A DNA stretch of 46,028 bases from positions 1-46,028 of the forward strand of contig CAZYSK010000047.1 of assembly GCA_964649415.1 (NCBI GenBank). Reading direction: 5' to 3'. Origin of the DNA: CAZYSK01 sp964649415. Lineage in GTDB: Bacteria; Chloroflexota; Anaerolineae; B4-G1. Below, piece after piece: positions 24,941-33,190 of this stretch (within the stretch, counting starts at the first letter, position 1; each line of letters starts with the position of its first letter). The position numbers and the translations under genes are program-made. The notes beneath the pieces were generated by a model, which saw nothing but the letters and a program-made list of their open reading frames with translations, was not told the DNA's origin and searched no databases.

Positions 24941-26845
24941 CTATGGTATCCGCCCGGACACGACCATCGTCGCCAGTATGCCAAGTCCGCCGACTACTGC
25001 CACCAGCTCCAGCAGTATGACTCCAATTGTCGCGATCCAACCAACCAGCACTCGCCAAGGCCGTGGCACGATAGTGACACGGACCGGGATGTCCTGCTGA
25101 CGTCCGTTGTTCGACACGATCTGCACACGCGCGTGGTCTTCCTGCTCTGCCGGTATCAGGAAGCGCGCGTGCCAGCCGATCCATCGTTTGATCCATCCGC
25201 CCTGCAATCGCAGTCGCCCGGGCTTGAGGTGAGTGGTGTCCAGCGATATGACGACCTGGCTGCCACTCTGATCTATACTCCGGGGGCGAACGCGCACCCA
25301 CTGGGTGTCGGTGTCTAGCTTGGCCTGTCCACTTCCGGGCAGGTTGACCATTACGCACCGTTCGGCAGCAAGGCTGCCGACCACGACCTTCGAGAAATCC
25401 ACTGCTGGTCGCGCATTGCTCACGGACTCGGATGCCGGTCTGATTCGCCCCGATAGCGGCGCACGGAGCGCCTCGCGCATCTCCGCGACAGACTGGTGCC
25501 TTCCGGCCTTGTCGGGCTCCAGTGCCTTCATGATGGCTGCCTCGACGCGCTGGCTGACACTGGGGTTGAGGCTGCGCACGGTGGGGAACTGGAATGGCTT
25601 GGTCGCCGGAGGGCGCAGAGTCAACAGATGGTGAAGCGTCGCGCCCAGCGCGTAGATGTCGGATCGCTCGTCGGTCTGGCTCTTCCCGTACTGCTCGGGC
25701 GGCGCGTAGCCGTAGGTGCCGAACTCCATGGTGTCCCGTCGCTTGCCCGGCTTGAAGAATCGCGCGATACCGAAATCGATCAACTTCACGGTGTCACTGC
25801 CGTCTATCACCATCACGTTGGCCGGCTTCATGTCCCGGTAGATGATCTTTGGTTCCCGGCTGTGCAGGTACGAGAGTACGTCGCACAGTTGATCGGCCCA
25901 AATCAGCACCCGTTCCTCGGGAAACGTCTCGCTACGTCCGTTTAGCATTCTCTCCAGTGTCTGTCCCGCGACGAACTCCATCACCATGTAATGGCGTTCT
26001 TCTTCCTTGAAGCAGTCGGATACGCGCCCCAGGTTGGCGTGTTCGAGCCGAGCCAGCAGTTCTGCCTCGCGCTGGAAGGAGCCCAGAATGCGCTCTACTT
26101 CCGTCGCAGCGATGGCGGATTCGGACATCTCCTTCACGGCGACGATCTTTCCCTGGAGTCGTTGATCCTGAGCTTTGTAGACTGCTCCCATCCCGCCCTG
26201 GGCGATTTTCTCCAGGATCAGGTAACGCTCTGCCAGGGTGGAGAGGGGAAGCAGGCTGCCGGTGCCGAAGCGACCGGGTTGGCCCATCCGCGTTCCAAAG
26301 GCGCCGTTCCGACGGCTCACCATCGGCGGGTGACCGCGTCGAGTTGACGGGGCGATTGGGAGCGGATGGCTGCATGCAGGGCAGAAGCGAGCGCCCACCC
26401 GCGCGGGTGCCCCACATTGCGGGCACGGGAAGTGATCGCGCTCCGTGGCGCTACCGGCCGCTGGCTGCTCATATTGCGGCAGGGCGGCCCCGCAAGATCT
26501 GCAGAAGCGCGCGCCCGGGCGCAGCGTTGTCCCACAGTGGGGGCATACAGGGCCTTCAGACGGCCCCACGCTCGCCCGGACCGCGAGCATCTCTGCTCGC
26601 TCTTGAGGCGGCTGCGGCAACGCCGTCTGGACCGCGGGCATCCCTGCCCGCTCTTCGGGCGTTTGCGGCAACGCCGTCTGGACCGCGGGCATCCTTGCCT
26701 GCTCTTCGGGCGTTTGCGGCAACGCCGTCTGGACCGCGGGCATCCCTGCCCGCTCCTCGGGCGGTTGCGGCAATGCTATCCCGCATTGCATGCAGAACCG
26801 CGCCCCTGGACGGTTATTGGTACCGCACTGTAGACAGACAGTCAC
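24941..26845 (-). CDS. Ser/Thr protein kinase with three zinc ribbons, 17-residue repeats and C-terminal membrane helix
   Basis: The 634-aa protein starts at GTG 26845 with AAGGA upstream. Zinc ribbons lie at 4-22, 101-119 and 141-159. Between the first two are about four 17-residue R2-derived repeats (unit LPQTPEERAGMPAVQTA). An R1 unit is read as RRNGAFGTRMGQ at about 178-189. The kinase (205-465) has AQGGMG, Lys238, Asp338 (YRDMKPAN) and DFG 357-359. A beta-rich domain of about 120 residues follows (VVVGSLAAERCVMVNLPGSG to VRVTIVPRP), then one helix at the very C terminus. That helix leaves almost nothing outside, so the protein is probably tail-anchored with everything in the cytosol. The beta domain resembles no family I can name. 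Confidence 0.9.
   Translation of the reverse strand: MTVCLQCGTNNRPGARFCMQCGIALPQPPEERAGMPAVQTALPQTPEEQARMPAVQTALPQTPEERAGMPAVQTALPQPPQERAEMLAVRASVGPSEGPVCPHCGTTLRPGARFCRSCGAALPQYEQPAAGSATERDHFPCPQCGAPARVGARFCPACSHPLPIAPSTRRGHPPMVSRRNGAFGTRMGQPGRFGTGSLLPLSTLAERYLILEKIAQGGMGAVYKAQDQRLQGKIVAVKEMSESAIAATEVERILGSFQREAELLARLEHANLGRVSDCFKEEERHYMVMEFVAGQTLERMLNGRSETFPEERVLIWADQLCDVLSYLHSREPKIIYRDMKPANVMVIDGSDTVKLIDFGIARFFKPGKRRDTMEFGTYGYAPPEQYGKSQTDERSDIYALGATLHHLLTLRPPATKPFQFPTVRSLNPSVSQRVEAAIMKALEPDKAGRHQSVAEMREALRAPLSGRIRPASESVSNARPAVDFSKVVVGSLAAERCVMVNLPGSGQAKLDTDTQWVRVRPRSIDQSGSQVVISLDTTHLKPGRLRLQGGWIKRWIGWHARFLIPAEQEDHARVQIVSNNGRQQDIPVRVTIVPRPWRVLVGWIATIGVILLELVAVVGGLGILATMVVSGRIP
26284..26325 (+). 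repeat. R1 element, single unit, opposite orientation
   Basis: AAAGGCGCCGTTCCGACGGC lies inside the kinase gene and is translated as RRNGAFGTRMG. The stem is of the CCGT/ACGG type with the invariant TCCG loop. Confidence 0.75.
26575..26790 (-). repeat. R2 tandem array, four 51-bp units in a second gene
   Basis: Cores start at 26583, 26634, 26685 and 26736, again exactly 51 bp apart, and are translated as 17-residue repeats after a zinc ribbon. The copy at 26583 has arms GCGAGCA/TGCTCGC, a paired change from GCGGGCA/TGCCCGC. Confidence 0.9.
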
Positions 26846-26899
26846 TGCTCGTTATCCTTGCCTCATTGTACCATCAGCTGACCCAGCGCGCCATTTGCC

Positions 26900-27000
26900 T
26901 GAAGACGCCGTTCCTACGACGTGCTATCAGAATAGTGCCTTCGTAGGAACCATGGTGCGCTATCGGTATGCCGCCTTCGTAGGGACGGTAGTGCGCCACC
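26900..27000. repeat. Degenerate intergenic R1 copies
   Basis: The 265-bp gap 26846-27110 contains decayed R1 units: GACGCCGTTCCTACGACGTG, then GTGCGCTATCGGTATGCC followed by GCCTTCGTAGG. Stems are imperfect here, unlike the copies inside genes. No gene is visible in this gap. Confidence 0.6.
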
Positions 27001-27110
27001 AGTTCGTAGTGAGGCACGTAGGTCTGCCGGAGTGCCGTTCCGACAGCGAAACAGTACGTGAGATGCTCATCGCCTCCATTCTCGCTTGTTAATCCCCCCG
27101 CGTTTGTGAC

Positions 27111-27788
27111 CTATTGCCAGGGTGGCCGCACGCCGGTGACGTGTTCCAGCCTCGATATCTGGGCGAATATCGCGCCGGGCTGATTCGCCTGGGCCTGGAT
27201 CAGCGCCATTGGCACGATAGCGTCAATCTCGTTACCACGTATGCCGGTGACCGTGACGCCGGCGGCTTCCAATTGGGCCACAACGGCATCGCTGTCCTCC
27301 GTATCCAAAGCGATCACGGTACGGATATTTCCTTCAGGCGTGAGCAGACCATGCTCTTGGGCCAGCCCCAGGGCTGCCTGCTCGCCGCCTTCCTGGTAGG
27401 CCAGGAAGAACTCCTTGTAGGTGGCGGCCAACTCCGGGTCGTTGAGGATGGGGGCCAACTCTGGATATCGGGCGACGAGTTCTTCCAGGGAGGGCGTCGG
27501 TGTGGGGGTTGGTCTAGGTGTCGGCGTGGGCGTGGATGTGGGCGTCGGCGTGGATGTGGGACGGCTGGTGGAGGTTGGCATAGGGGTCGCGGTTGGCGTA
27601 TCGGGCACCAACGAAGGAGATGGCGTGGGAGAGCGCGTCGGAGATGGTGTGGGCGATGCGGCTACCGCCTCGGTAGGCGCGCTCTCGTTGGAGGATTGCC
27701 CATTGCATCCCACCGTTGTCAGGAGCAATAGGGCCAGGGCACAGACTGCGATCTGCCGACTGCGAACTCTCGTGTTTCTGTGTGTCAT
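27111..27788 (-). CDS. Lipoprotein equivalent to the pre-catalytic domain of the island's subtilase
   Basis: The 225-aa protein has a lipoprotein signal (TVGC, Cys28), a Ser/Thr/Pro spacer of about 75 residues, and one globular domain (about 105-225). That domain aligns with residues 50-175 of the membrane subtilase at 11438-13825: YPELA.IL.DP, YKEF, AYQEGGE, GLLTPE, LDTEDS, VAQLE.AG.TV and VPMALI occur in the same order. There is no catalytic domain. Subtilase pre-domains often act as folding chaperones and inhibitors, so a free lipid-anchored copy could restrain or recognise the protease. Alternatively it is the front of a truncated second protease, but the domain ends cleanly. Only a weak ribosome site is seen. 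Confidence 0.8.
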   Translation of the reverse strand: MTHRNTRVRSRQIAVCALALLLLTTVGCNGQSSNESAPTEAVAASPTPSPTRSPTPSPSLVPDTPTATPMPTSTSRPTSTPTPTSTPTPTPRPTPTPTPSLEELVARYPELAPILNDPELAATYKEFFLAYQEGGEQAALGLAQEHGLLTPEGNIRTVIALDTEDSDAVVAQLEAAGVTVTGIRGNEIDAIVPMALIQAQANQPGAIFAQISRLEHVTGVRPPWQ

Positions 27789-27830
27789 CTCTTCAAACCC
27801 CCGGATTCCAGTGGTGGGCTCAAGCTTGGC

Positions 27831-29249
27831 CTACTGTGTCAGTTTCCGTGTCTCGTATCTCAGCCTTTTCGTCCGTTGTGGGTCGGCTTGACCGCGCAGT
27901 TCCAATTCCGTCGCCTGCTGTTCCATCTCTGCCGCCAGCTCGTCCTTGCCCATGTCGAGCAGGCGGGTGGCGGCTGCCCGTAGTCTGTTCGTCGCTCCGG
28001 CCACGTTTCCGGCCTCAATATCATCTTGGGCTCGCCGCTGCAACTTGTAGGCGCTCAATGCTTCTACGACGTGCATGACCCGAGGCAGGCGTTGTGTCGC
28101 TTGGGCCTCGTCGGGCGTGTATTCGACTACCACGTCGGCCCGTTCTTTCGGCTTCGTCATCTCGCGGGCCTGGTCGTTGCTCGCCAGTAGCGCCTGGGCC
28201 AGCCGGTACACTCCGGCCGGTCGTGGTGGCGCGATCAGTTCCAGCAACAGTGCCGGTTCCTCTCCCGCTACCAAGTCGCCCAGCGGGAAGCTGTAACTCC
28301 CGCCGTCGTTGACGGCTTCCAGCGGCGCGATTGAGGGGCGGACACGGTAGGCGGCTCGCACCTCCACGCCTTGCGAGGGACGCAGCTTCAGCTCCAGGTT
28401 GCGGTAGCGCACCGTTTGCGCTCGCTGCAACTCTTCGGCGAACGCAGAGGGAATCCCTTCAGGATCCTCTATGAGGTAGGCCTCGCCACCGGTCTGGTCG
28501 GCGATGGGTATCATCAGTTCCTCATTAAACTCGCCCCCCAACCCCATCGTGCTGAGGGGAATATGAGCCTGGCGGGAGTGAACAGCCCAGGCCCGGCAGT
28601 CGTCCTCGTCAAGCGTGAAGCCATCAGTGAGCACCAGCAACCGGCTAGCCAGGTCAGGGGATGCGCCCCGCTGCAACTCCTCGAACCCCAGTGCCATGCC
28701 CCGTCCGATATAGGTATCGTCCCCCAGCGGCAATCGGTCCAATCCATCCAGGATGTCGAGCAGGCGGCGCTTGTCGGTGACCGCAGTATTGGTGACGAGG
28801 GTGATCGCCTGTCCCGCGAAGGCGATCACAGCGAAGCGGTCGGTAGCGCGAAGCTGCTCGACGGCAACCCTGAGCGCGTCTTTGACCCGGTCCACCTTTC
28901 GCGGTAGATGGCGCATCGCTTCTTCAGGGATCTCTGCCGACTGCCAGGCCGGTACGCCGTCCACCAGTACTTCCTCCAGCATGCCCATCCGCGCCAGCTG
29001 TTTGAACTGCGCTTCGGTGGCCAGACGCACGTGCATGGACTCGCTCACGTCCACCACGATGGTCAGGTTAACCGGCCACGCGTCATCAGTGTTCTCCCCT
29101 CCCGCCTCAATCAGGAGATAGACCAGGCGCGGCTGCTCCGTGACGGGCAGTCTTGGCGCGCTGAGCGCGCAGTTCAACTTCAGCGTCTGCGGCGTCCCCT
29201 GAGCTGCCGCTTCAGCCGCAGTCTGGCCATTGTCATCACGTCTTTCCAT
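27831..29249 (-). CDS. vWA domain protein with metal-site motif (Mg-chelatase/TerY style)
   Basis: The 472-aa protein has no signal or membrane helix. The von Willebrand A domain (about 60-270) has the metal-ion site DVSES (Asp67, Ser69, Ser71), a threonine loop (LGDDTYIGRG) and VLTDGFTLDEDD. A beta-rich middle domain and a helical C terminus follow (about 390-472, with RLRAAATRLLDMGKDELA). The C terminus ends RLRYETRKLTQ, almost the same as the end of the second vWA protein (36520-37797, KLRYETRKLTQ), so the two are paralogues. Cytosolic vWA proteins commonly scaffold complexes and are often found beside PP2C and Ser/Thr kinases. AAGGA precedes the ATG. Confidence 0.92.
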   Translation of the reverse strand: MERRDDNGQTAAEAAAQGTPQTLKLNCALSAPRLPVTEQPRLVYLLIEAGGENTDDAWPVNLTIVVDVSESMHVRLATEAQFKQLARMGMLEEVLVDGVPAWQSAEIPEEAMRHLPRKVDRVKDALRVAVEQLRATDRFAVIAFAGQAITLVTNTAVTDKRRLLDILDGLDRLPLGDDTYIGRGMALGFEELQRGASPDLASRLLVLTDGFTLDEDDCRAWAVHSRQAHIPLSTMGLGGEFNEELMIPIADQTGGEAYLIEDPEGIPSAFAEELQRAQTVRYRNLELKLRPSQGVEVRAAYRVRPSIAPLEAVNDGGSYSFPLGDLVAGEEPALLLELIAPPRPAGVYRLAQALLASNDQAREMTKPKERADVVVEYTPDEAQATQRLPRVMHVVEALSAYKLQRRAQDDIEAGNVAGATNRLRAAATRLLDMGKDELAAEMEQQATELELRGQADPQRTKRLRYETRKLTQ

Positions 29250-29312
29250 GACCTGTCCTTCTCTCTACGCGCCCTGCCCGATGGGGTATTTCCGCGTCAT
29301 CCGAGGGCTCCT

Positions 29313-29368
29313 GACCTCCAACTTCCAACCTCCATCCTCTAATCTTCAACCTCTAACCTCCAACCTCC
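29313..29368. repeat. Heptamer tandem repeat (AACCTCC)n
   Basis: Eight consecutive heptamers, AACCTCC with variants such as AACTTCC, ATCCTCT and AATCTTC, fill most of the gap between the DA1-like peptidase and vWA genes. This looks like the short tandemly repeated heptamers described in some cyanobacteria. Confidence 0.75.
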
Positions 29369-29391
29369 AATCGTGTCTGGGAGTGGATGTG

Positions 29392-30255
29392 CTATTCGGC
29401 TCGCCGGCAGAAGGCAATCACGCCAGGCACGCCATCATGTTGTTCCCGGTCGAGCATCTGCCGCAGTCCTTCTCCATACAATCCATCCCGCTGTTTCATA
29501 AGCGCCGCCTGCTTGACAGCGCCCAATGCTTGCAACGTCTTGTACGCCACCCATTCGGCGAATCCCTCGCAGACGAGCGGCGTTCGAAGCAGTGGGCAGT
29601 TCTCCCCCTGCCAGGCGTGGGCCCATTCGTGCGCCACGGTCTGGATGAGGAGTACCTGTGGTAGTCCAGAGAGCAGGTACATCACCCGTTCCGGTCCCTT
29701 GCGCACGAACAGACCGATCACTTTGTCCGGATCGCCGCGCAGGTCGGGATGGACCGTTTCCGCTAGCCGCAGCAGGTGTTGGCGGTCAACCAATGTGAAG
29801 TCCGTCCCTACGTTGAGCTCCAGGCCCAGTTGGTCGGTGACGACGTGGGCGACTTGCTCGAAGAGCGTGCGTGCTCGTGCCGAGTCGTAGACCGCGGTCT
29901 GGTGGCAGCGTGCACAGATGCGGCGGCCATCGGGCAAAGCGACGTGCCTATCACCCATCGGTATGCCACAGACGTCGCAGCGTGGTGCCGTTTCGTAACA
30001 ATGGCGGCAGACGACGATGGCTCGCCTGCGCCCAGGATCCGGCCACGGTCCACCGGGCGCGCCACCCGCGCTGTGAAGGCGCCGTTCCGACGGCGCACCG
30101 CCCGCGCTGTGAAGGCGCCGTTCCGACGGCGCGCCACCAGAATCGCGCCCTTGTAGGGGAGACGGCGCGTCGTTGGACGCAAAGACCCAGGCGCGTCCCC
30201 GGAGGCGACGCCCACACAGATGGCAGTGCCTTGGGGCATGGTTTCCTGCCGTCAA
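29392..30255 (-). CDS. DA1-like zinc metallopeptidase with LIM-type zinc fingers
   Basis: The 287-aa protein opens with LIM-like zinc clusters (C11xxC14, C83xxC86, C93xxC96, C114xxC117). The peptidase region has H209-EWAH-213 and E230GFAEW, matching the HExxH...E pattern of DA1-type peptidases, in which a LIM region precedes the catalytic part. The plant DA1 enzymes are ubiquitin-activated peptidases; bacterial members are little studied. Between the two halves of the first zinc finger are about 45 residues made of R1 units (SERRLHSAGGAP twice, LQGRDSGGAP once). The start is a TTG at 30255 with GAGGA well placed upstream. There is no signal peptide, so it is probably cytosolic. Confidence 0.85.
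   Translation of the reverse strand: MTAGNHAPRHCHLCGRRLRGRAWVFASNDAPSPLQGRDSGGAPSERRLHSAGGAPSERRLHSAGGAPGGPWPDPGRRRAIVVCRHCYETAPRCDVCGIPMGDRHVALPDGRRICARCHQTAVYDSARARTLFEQVAHVVTDQLGLELNVGTDFTLVDRQHLLRLAETVHPDLRGDPDKVIGLFVRKGPERVMYLLSGLPQVLLIQTVAHEWAHAWQGENCPLLRTPLVCEGFAEWVAYKTLQALGAVKQAALMKQRDGLYGEGLRQMLDREQHDGVPGVIAFCRRAE
30071..30160. repeat. R1 elements in both orientations inside the peptidase gene
   Basis: Two units 36 bp apart (30071, 30107) with GGCGCCGT/ACGGCGCC stems are followed by a decayed unit in the opposite orientation (30129-30160). All three are translated in frame and lie between the zinc-ligand pairs of one finger. Confidence 0.82.
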
Positions 30256-30394
30256 TACTTATCCTCGCACGCGGGGCCTGTGGAGCCGCTTCGCAACCCA
30301 CCGCTGGGCGTGGCCCGACACGTTGAGCGCTGCACGGACGACCACGAGGGTTGGCATGCACGCGGTCTCTCTGAAGAACCCTGAAGGGAGACCG

Positions 30395-33094
30395 TCAACG
30401 GTCGCCGCCACACTTGTCCAGGGCATCCAGATAGGCACTCCATTCCATACTGACCAGGTTGACGTTGATGCCGAGATTGGACGTCCACTCGTCTGCAACT
30501 GCCTCGATCAAGTCCTCGTTGCCTTGATTGAACCACAGGTCGAGCGTGATGTCCTCGGGTCGCTCGACGTTCATCTCCTCCAGGCTGTCCTCAAGGTACC
30601 CCTGTGCGGCTTGTACATCGAACGCGTATCCAACGCCGCCACAGCCCCGGTAGCCTGGGATCTCCGGCGGAATCACCCCGCACGCTTCAATACGCCAGGG
30701 CATGTTCATGACCCTGTCCACGATTGCTCGCCTGTCGATTGAAGACGCGAGGGCCTTGCGAAAGTTCAGGTTGGAGGTCGGCTGGACACCCGTGTTCAGA
30801 CCCAGGTAGTAGACGCCGGGGTAGGGTGTGCGTGTGAGGTGGCGCTCCATCTCATCCAGGATACGTGGCAGTTCCTCCTTGGGATAGCCGGAGATGTCGA
30901 GCTCGCCCCGCTCGTAGGCGGCCAATGCCGTGGCCTCCTCCGCGATGATGGAGAACTCGATCCGTTCGACGGTCACGGCGGAGGCGTCGTGGTAGAAGTT
31001 CTTCTTCCGGAGCGTCAGATGGTCGTCGTGAACCCACTCTTTCAACTCGTAAGAACCGTTCCCCACGAAGTTCCCGGGCTCTGTCCACTCATCGCCGTGC
31101 GCCGCGATGACGTCCAGCCGCACGGGGTAGGTGGTCGGGAGTGCCAGAATCGTCTCGAAGTAGGCCGCGGGTCGCTCCAGAGTGATCTCCAGCGTGTAGT
31201 CGTCCACGGCGCGCACGCCCACGGCGGACGGATCGTCCGTCTCGCCGGTATTGTACGCTTCAGCGCCCCGGATTGGGTACATCACCCAGGCATAACCCGC
31301 CCCTGTGTCAGGGTCCAGCAGGCGCACGATGCCGTCCGCATAATGTTGTGCCACCACCTTCTCCAGGTCTGACCATGTCGCGTTCGTTCGCAGGTGAACG
31401 GTATAGACCATCCCGTCCCTTGACACGTCGAGGGATCTGGCCCCCGCTGGTTCAATGGTCCCCCCGTCCGTGTAGCGGTAGAGCCCTTCCATCAACTGAT
31501 TCAGCACGTATAGTTCGTTGGTATCGGTGGCGGTGCTTACGTCGAGCGTAGCCGGATCGGCGCTCAGGTGCACGCGCAGCGTGTTTCCTCCCTGTGGTTG
31601 CCGCCACTTCGCGAGACAGGGTGCGCCAAATGCGGGAAACTCGGCCTGGAAGTCAGGCTGCACCAGGCTGGTTTGATCGTAATGGAAGATGGGCAGGACT
31701 ACCGCGTAGTCGGTGACCAGGATGTCCTCGGCTTGCTGCCATAGCTCCACACGTGCGGTGGAATCGGGCTCCAACAGTGCCTGGTCTACCAGGTCGCGGA
31801 AGGTCTGTTGGTCCCAGAATGCGTACTGGTACGAGGCATCGGGGTGGAAGACATCGTTGAGAATGCTGTTGGCGTCGCCGTAATCCAGTACCCAGCCCAG
31901 CCGATAGGCGTTGTAAGCGCACTCGGGAGGCACGTGGCGGGGCACCAGAGATGGTAGGGGGAGTGTTGTGCCCACGTCTGCCCCGGAAGTTGTCCCGGCC
32001 TCGACCAGGGTGGCAATTGGTGTCGCCGTGTCGCCGCTTGGCGATGCTTCTCTATCTCCTGACAGCAGTGCAAGCCCAAGCGCGCCGGCCAGGACCACCC
32101 CGACCGCCAGCACGCCGATTCCACCCACAGCCCACATCCAACCCGCCGCGTGCTTGCGCGGTGGGGCAACTGCTTGCTTGGCGACAGTGCCATCGGAATG
32201 GCGCCTTTGTAGGAGTGAGGGTGCGCCATCGGAATGGCGCCTTTGTAGGAGTGAGGGTGCGCCATCAGGGCGGCGCATTTGTAGCGATAGCGCCATGTCC
32301 TGTGCTGTGGAGAAGCGGTCCGAGATGGTCAGTTCCATGGCGCGCAAGATAGCCGTCTCGGTCACCGGCGAGATATGTTGGTTCAACGTCCGGGGTGGTT
32401 GAAAAGCCTCCCGGCTGGCGATGCGGCGCGTCGCCGTTGGGGGGGCGTGGCCGGTCAGCGCGTGATAGAGCGTCGCCCCCAGGCTGTAGATGTCGGAGCG
32501 TTGATCCGTGTGGCCGGCACCGACGTCGTACTGCTCCGGCGGTGCATACTCCGGTGTGCCCATCCCTCGCATCACCGTTCGGGTCTGCGGGGCGCTGGGG
32601 TCCCATAGCTTCACCAACCCGAAGTCCACCAGCACAGCCTGCCCATCGGGACGGATAATCACGTTCTGCGGCTTGATGTCGCGGTGAATCACGCCCTGGG
32701 TGTGACAGTACGCCAGTGCGTCCAGCAACTGGTCCGCCCATTCCAAAACCTGCGTCTCCGGCAGTGCCCCCCTCTGCTCGATAGACCTGGCCAGGTTTTC
32801 CCCCTCGATGAACTTCATGACCAGATAGGCGTTTCCGGCTTCCTCGAAGAAGTCGGTCACGTTCACCAGGTGGGGATGGTCGAGACGGGCCAGTACGGTC
32901 GCCTCCTGTTGGAACTGTTGCCGCAACTGGGCGAGCATCGACGGGGCAAGCCCCGGCTGGGGGATCATCTCCTTAAGGGCGACGGGGATGCTGAGGCGGG
33001 TGTCCCATGCGCGGTACACGGCCCCCATGCCCCCTTGCCCCATGAGAGAGACAACGCGGTATCGATTCTGTAGCACCTGTCCTGCTGCGAGCAC
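30395..33094 (-). CDS. Membrane Ser/Thr protein kinase with a rearranged peptide-binding (SBP family 5) outer domain
   Basis: The 899-aa protein starts at GTG 33094 (AGAGG upstream), which matches the N terminus of the next kinase; a TTG at 33142 is unlikely. The kinase has GQGGMG, Lys41, Asp139 (HRDIKPQN) and DFG. R1 repeats lie at 270-302 and a membrane helix at about 317-344. The outer part resembles an oligopeptide-binding protein in swapped order. Residues 388-497 (CAYNAYRLGWVLDYGDAN to FGAPCLAKW) match the usual C-terminal end. They are followed by 501-899, which begin like a mature N terminus (NTLRVHLSADPATLDVS) and stop at WSAYLDALDKC, where the first piece would normally continue. 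A circular permutation is the simplest reading. It is probably a peptide-sensing receptor kinase. Confidence 0.9.
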   Translation of the reverse strand: MLAAGQVLQNRYRVVSLMGQGGMGAVYRAWDTRLSIPVALKEMIPQPGLAPSMLAQLRQQFQQEATVLARLDHPHLVNVTDFFEEAGNAYLVMKFIEGENLARSIEQRGALPETQVLEWADQLLDALAYCHTQGVIHRDIKPQNVIIRPDGQAVLVDFGLVKLWDPSAPQTRTVMRGMGTPEYAPPEQYDVGAGHTDQRSDIYSLGATLYHALTGHAPPTATRRIASREAFQPPRTLNQHISPVTETAILRAMELTISDRFSTAQDMALSLQMRRPDGAPSLLQRRHSDGAPSLLQRRHSDGTVAKQAVAPPRKHAAGWMWAVGGIGVLAVGVVLAGALGLALLSGDREASPSGDTATPIATLVEAGTTSGADVGTTLPLPSLVPRHVPPECAYNAYRLGWVLDYGDANSILNDVFHPDASYQYAFWDQQTFRDLVDQALLEPDSTARVELWQQAEDILVTDYAVVLPIFHYDQTSLVQPDFQAEFPAFGAPCLAKWRQPQGGNTLRVHLSADPATLDVSTATDTNELYVLNQLMEGLYRYTDGGTIEPAGARSLDVSRDGMVYTVHLRTNATWSDLEKVVAQHYADGIVRLLDPDTGAGYAWVMYPIRGAEAYNTGETDDPSAVGVRAVDDYTLEITLERPAAYFETILALPTTYPVRLDVIAAHGDEWTEPGNFVGNGSYELKEWVHDDHLTLRKKNFYHDASAVTVERIEFSIIAEEATALAAYERGELDISGYPKEELPRILDEMERHLTRTPYPGVYYLGLNTGVQPTSNLNFRKALASSIDRRAIVDRVMNMPWRIEACGVIPPEIPGYRGCGGVGYAFDVQAAQGYLEDSLEEMNVERPEDITLDLWFNQGNEDLIEAVADEWTSNLGINVNLVSMEWSAYLDALDKCGGDR
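32182..32289 (-). repeat. R1 element, three tandem 36-bp units in a kinase gene
   Basis: Units start at 32182, 32218 and 32254. Two are nearly perfect (LQRRHSDGAP) and the third is diverged (LQMRRPDGAP). They sit between the kinase domain and the membrane helix. Confidence 0.88.
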
Positions 33095-33131
33095 TATCTG
33101 CCTCTCGCTTCCCGCCTTCCCTTCAAAGCCG

Positions 33132-33150
33132 GGCAGGCACAAGACCTGCC
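33132..33150. repeat. R3 hairpin upstream of the permuted-SBP kinase gene
   Basis: GGCAGGCACAAGACCTGCC lies 38 bp upstream of the GTG start. It would be in the 5' leader of this gene and the 3' region of the next kinase gene. Confidence 0.6.
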
Positions 33151-33190
33151 CCCGATTTACCTTTTCCTGTCGTCCCAGACCGCCGGCGTA

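Noticed and set aside
26865..26873. Extended -10 (TGGTACAAT, minus strand) as promoter of the zinc-ribbon kinase
   Set aside because: No -35 match, and the start of transcription would fall on the ribosome site.
33095..33142. TTG start at 33142 for the permuted-SBP kinase
   Set aside because: It lies within an R3 hairpin and lacks a ribosome site; GTG 33094 aligns with the start of the paralogous kinase.
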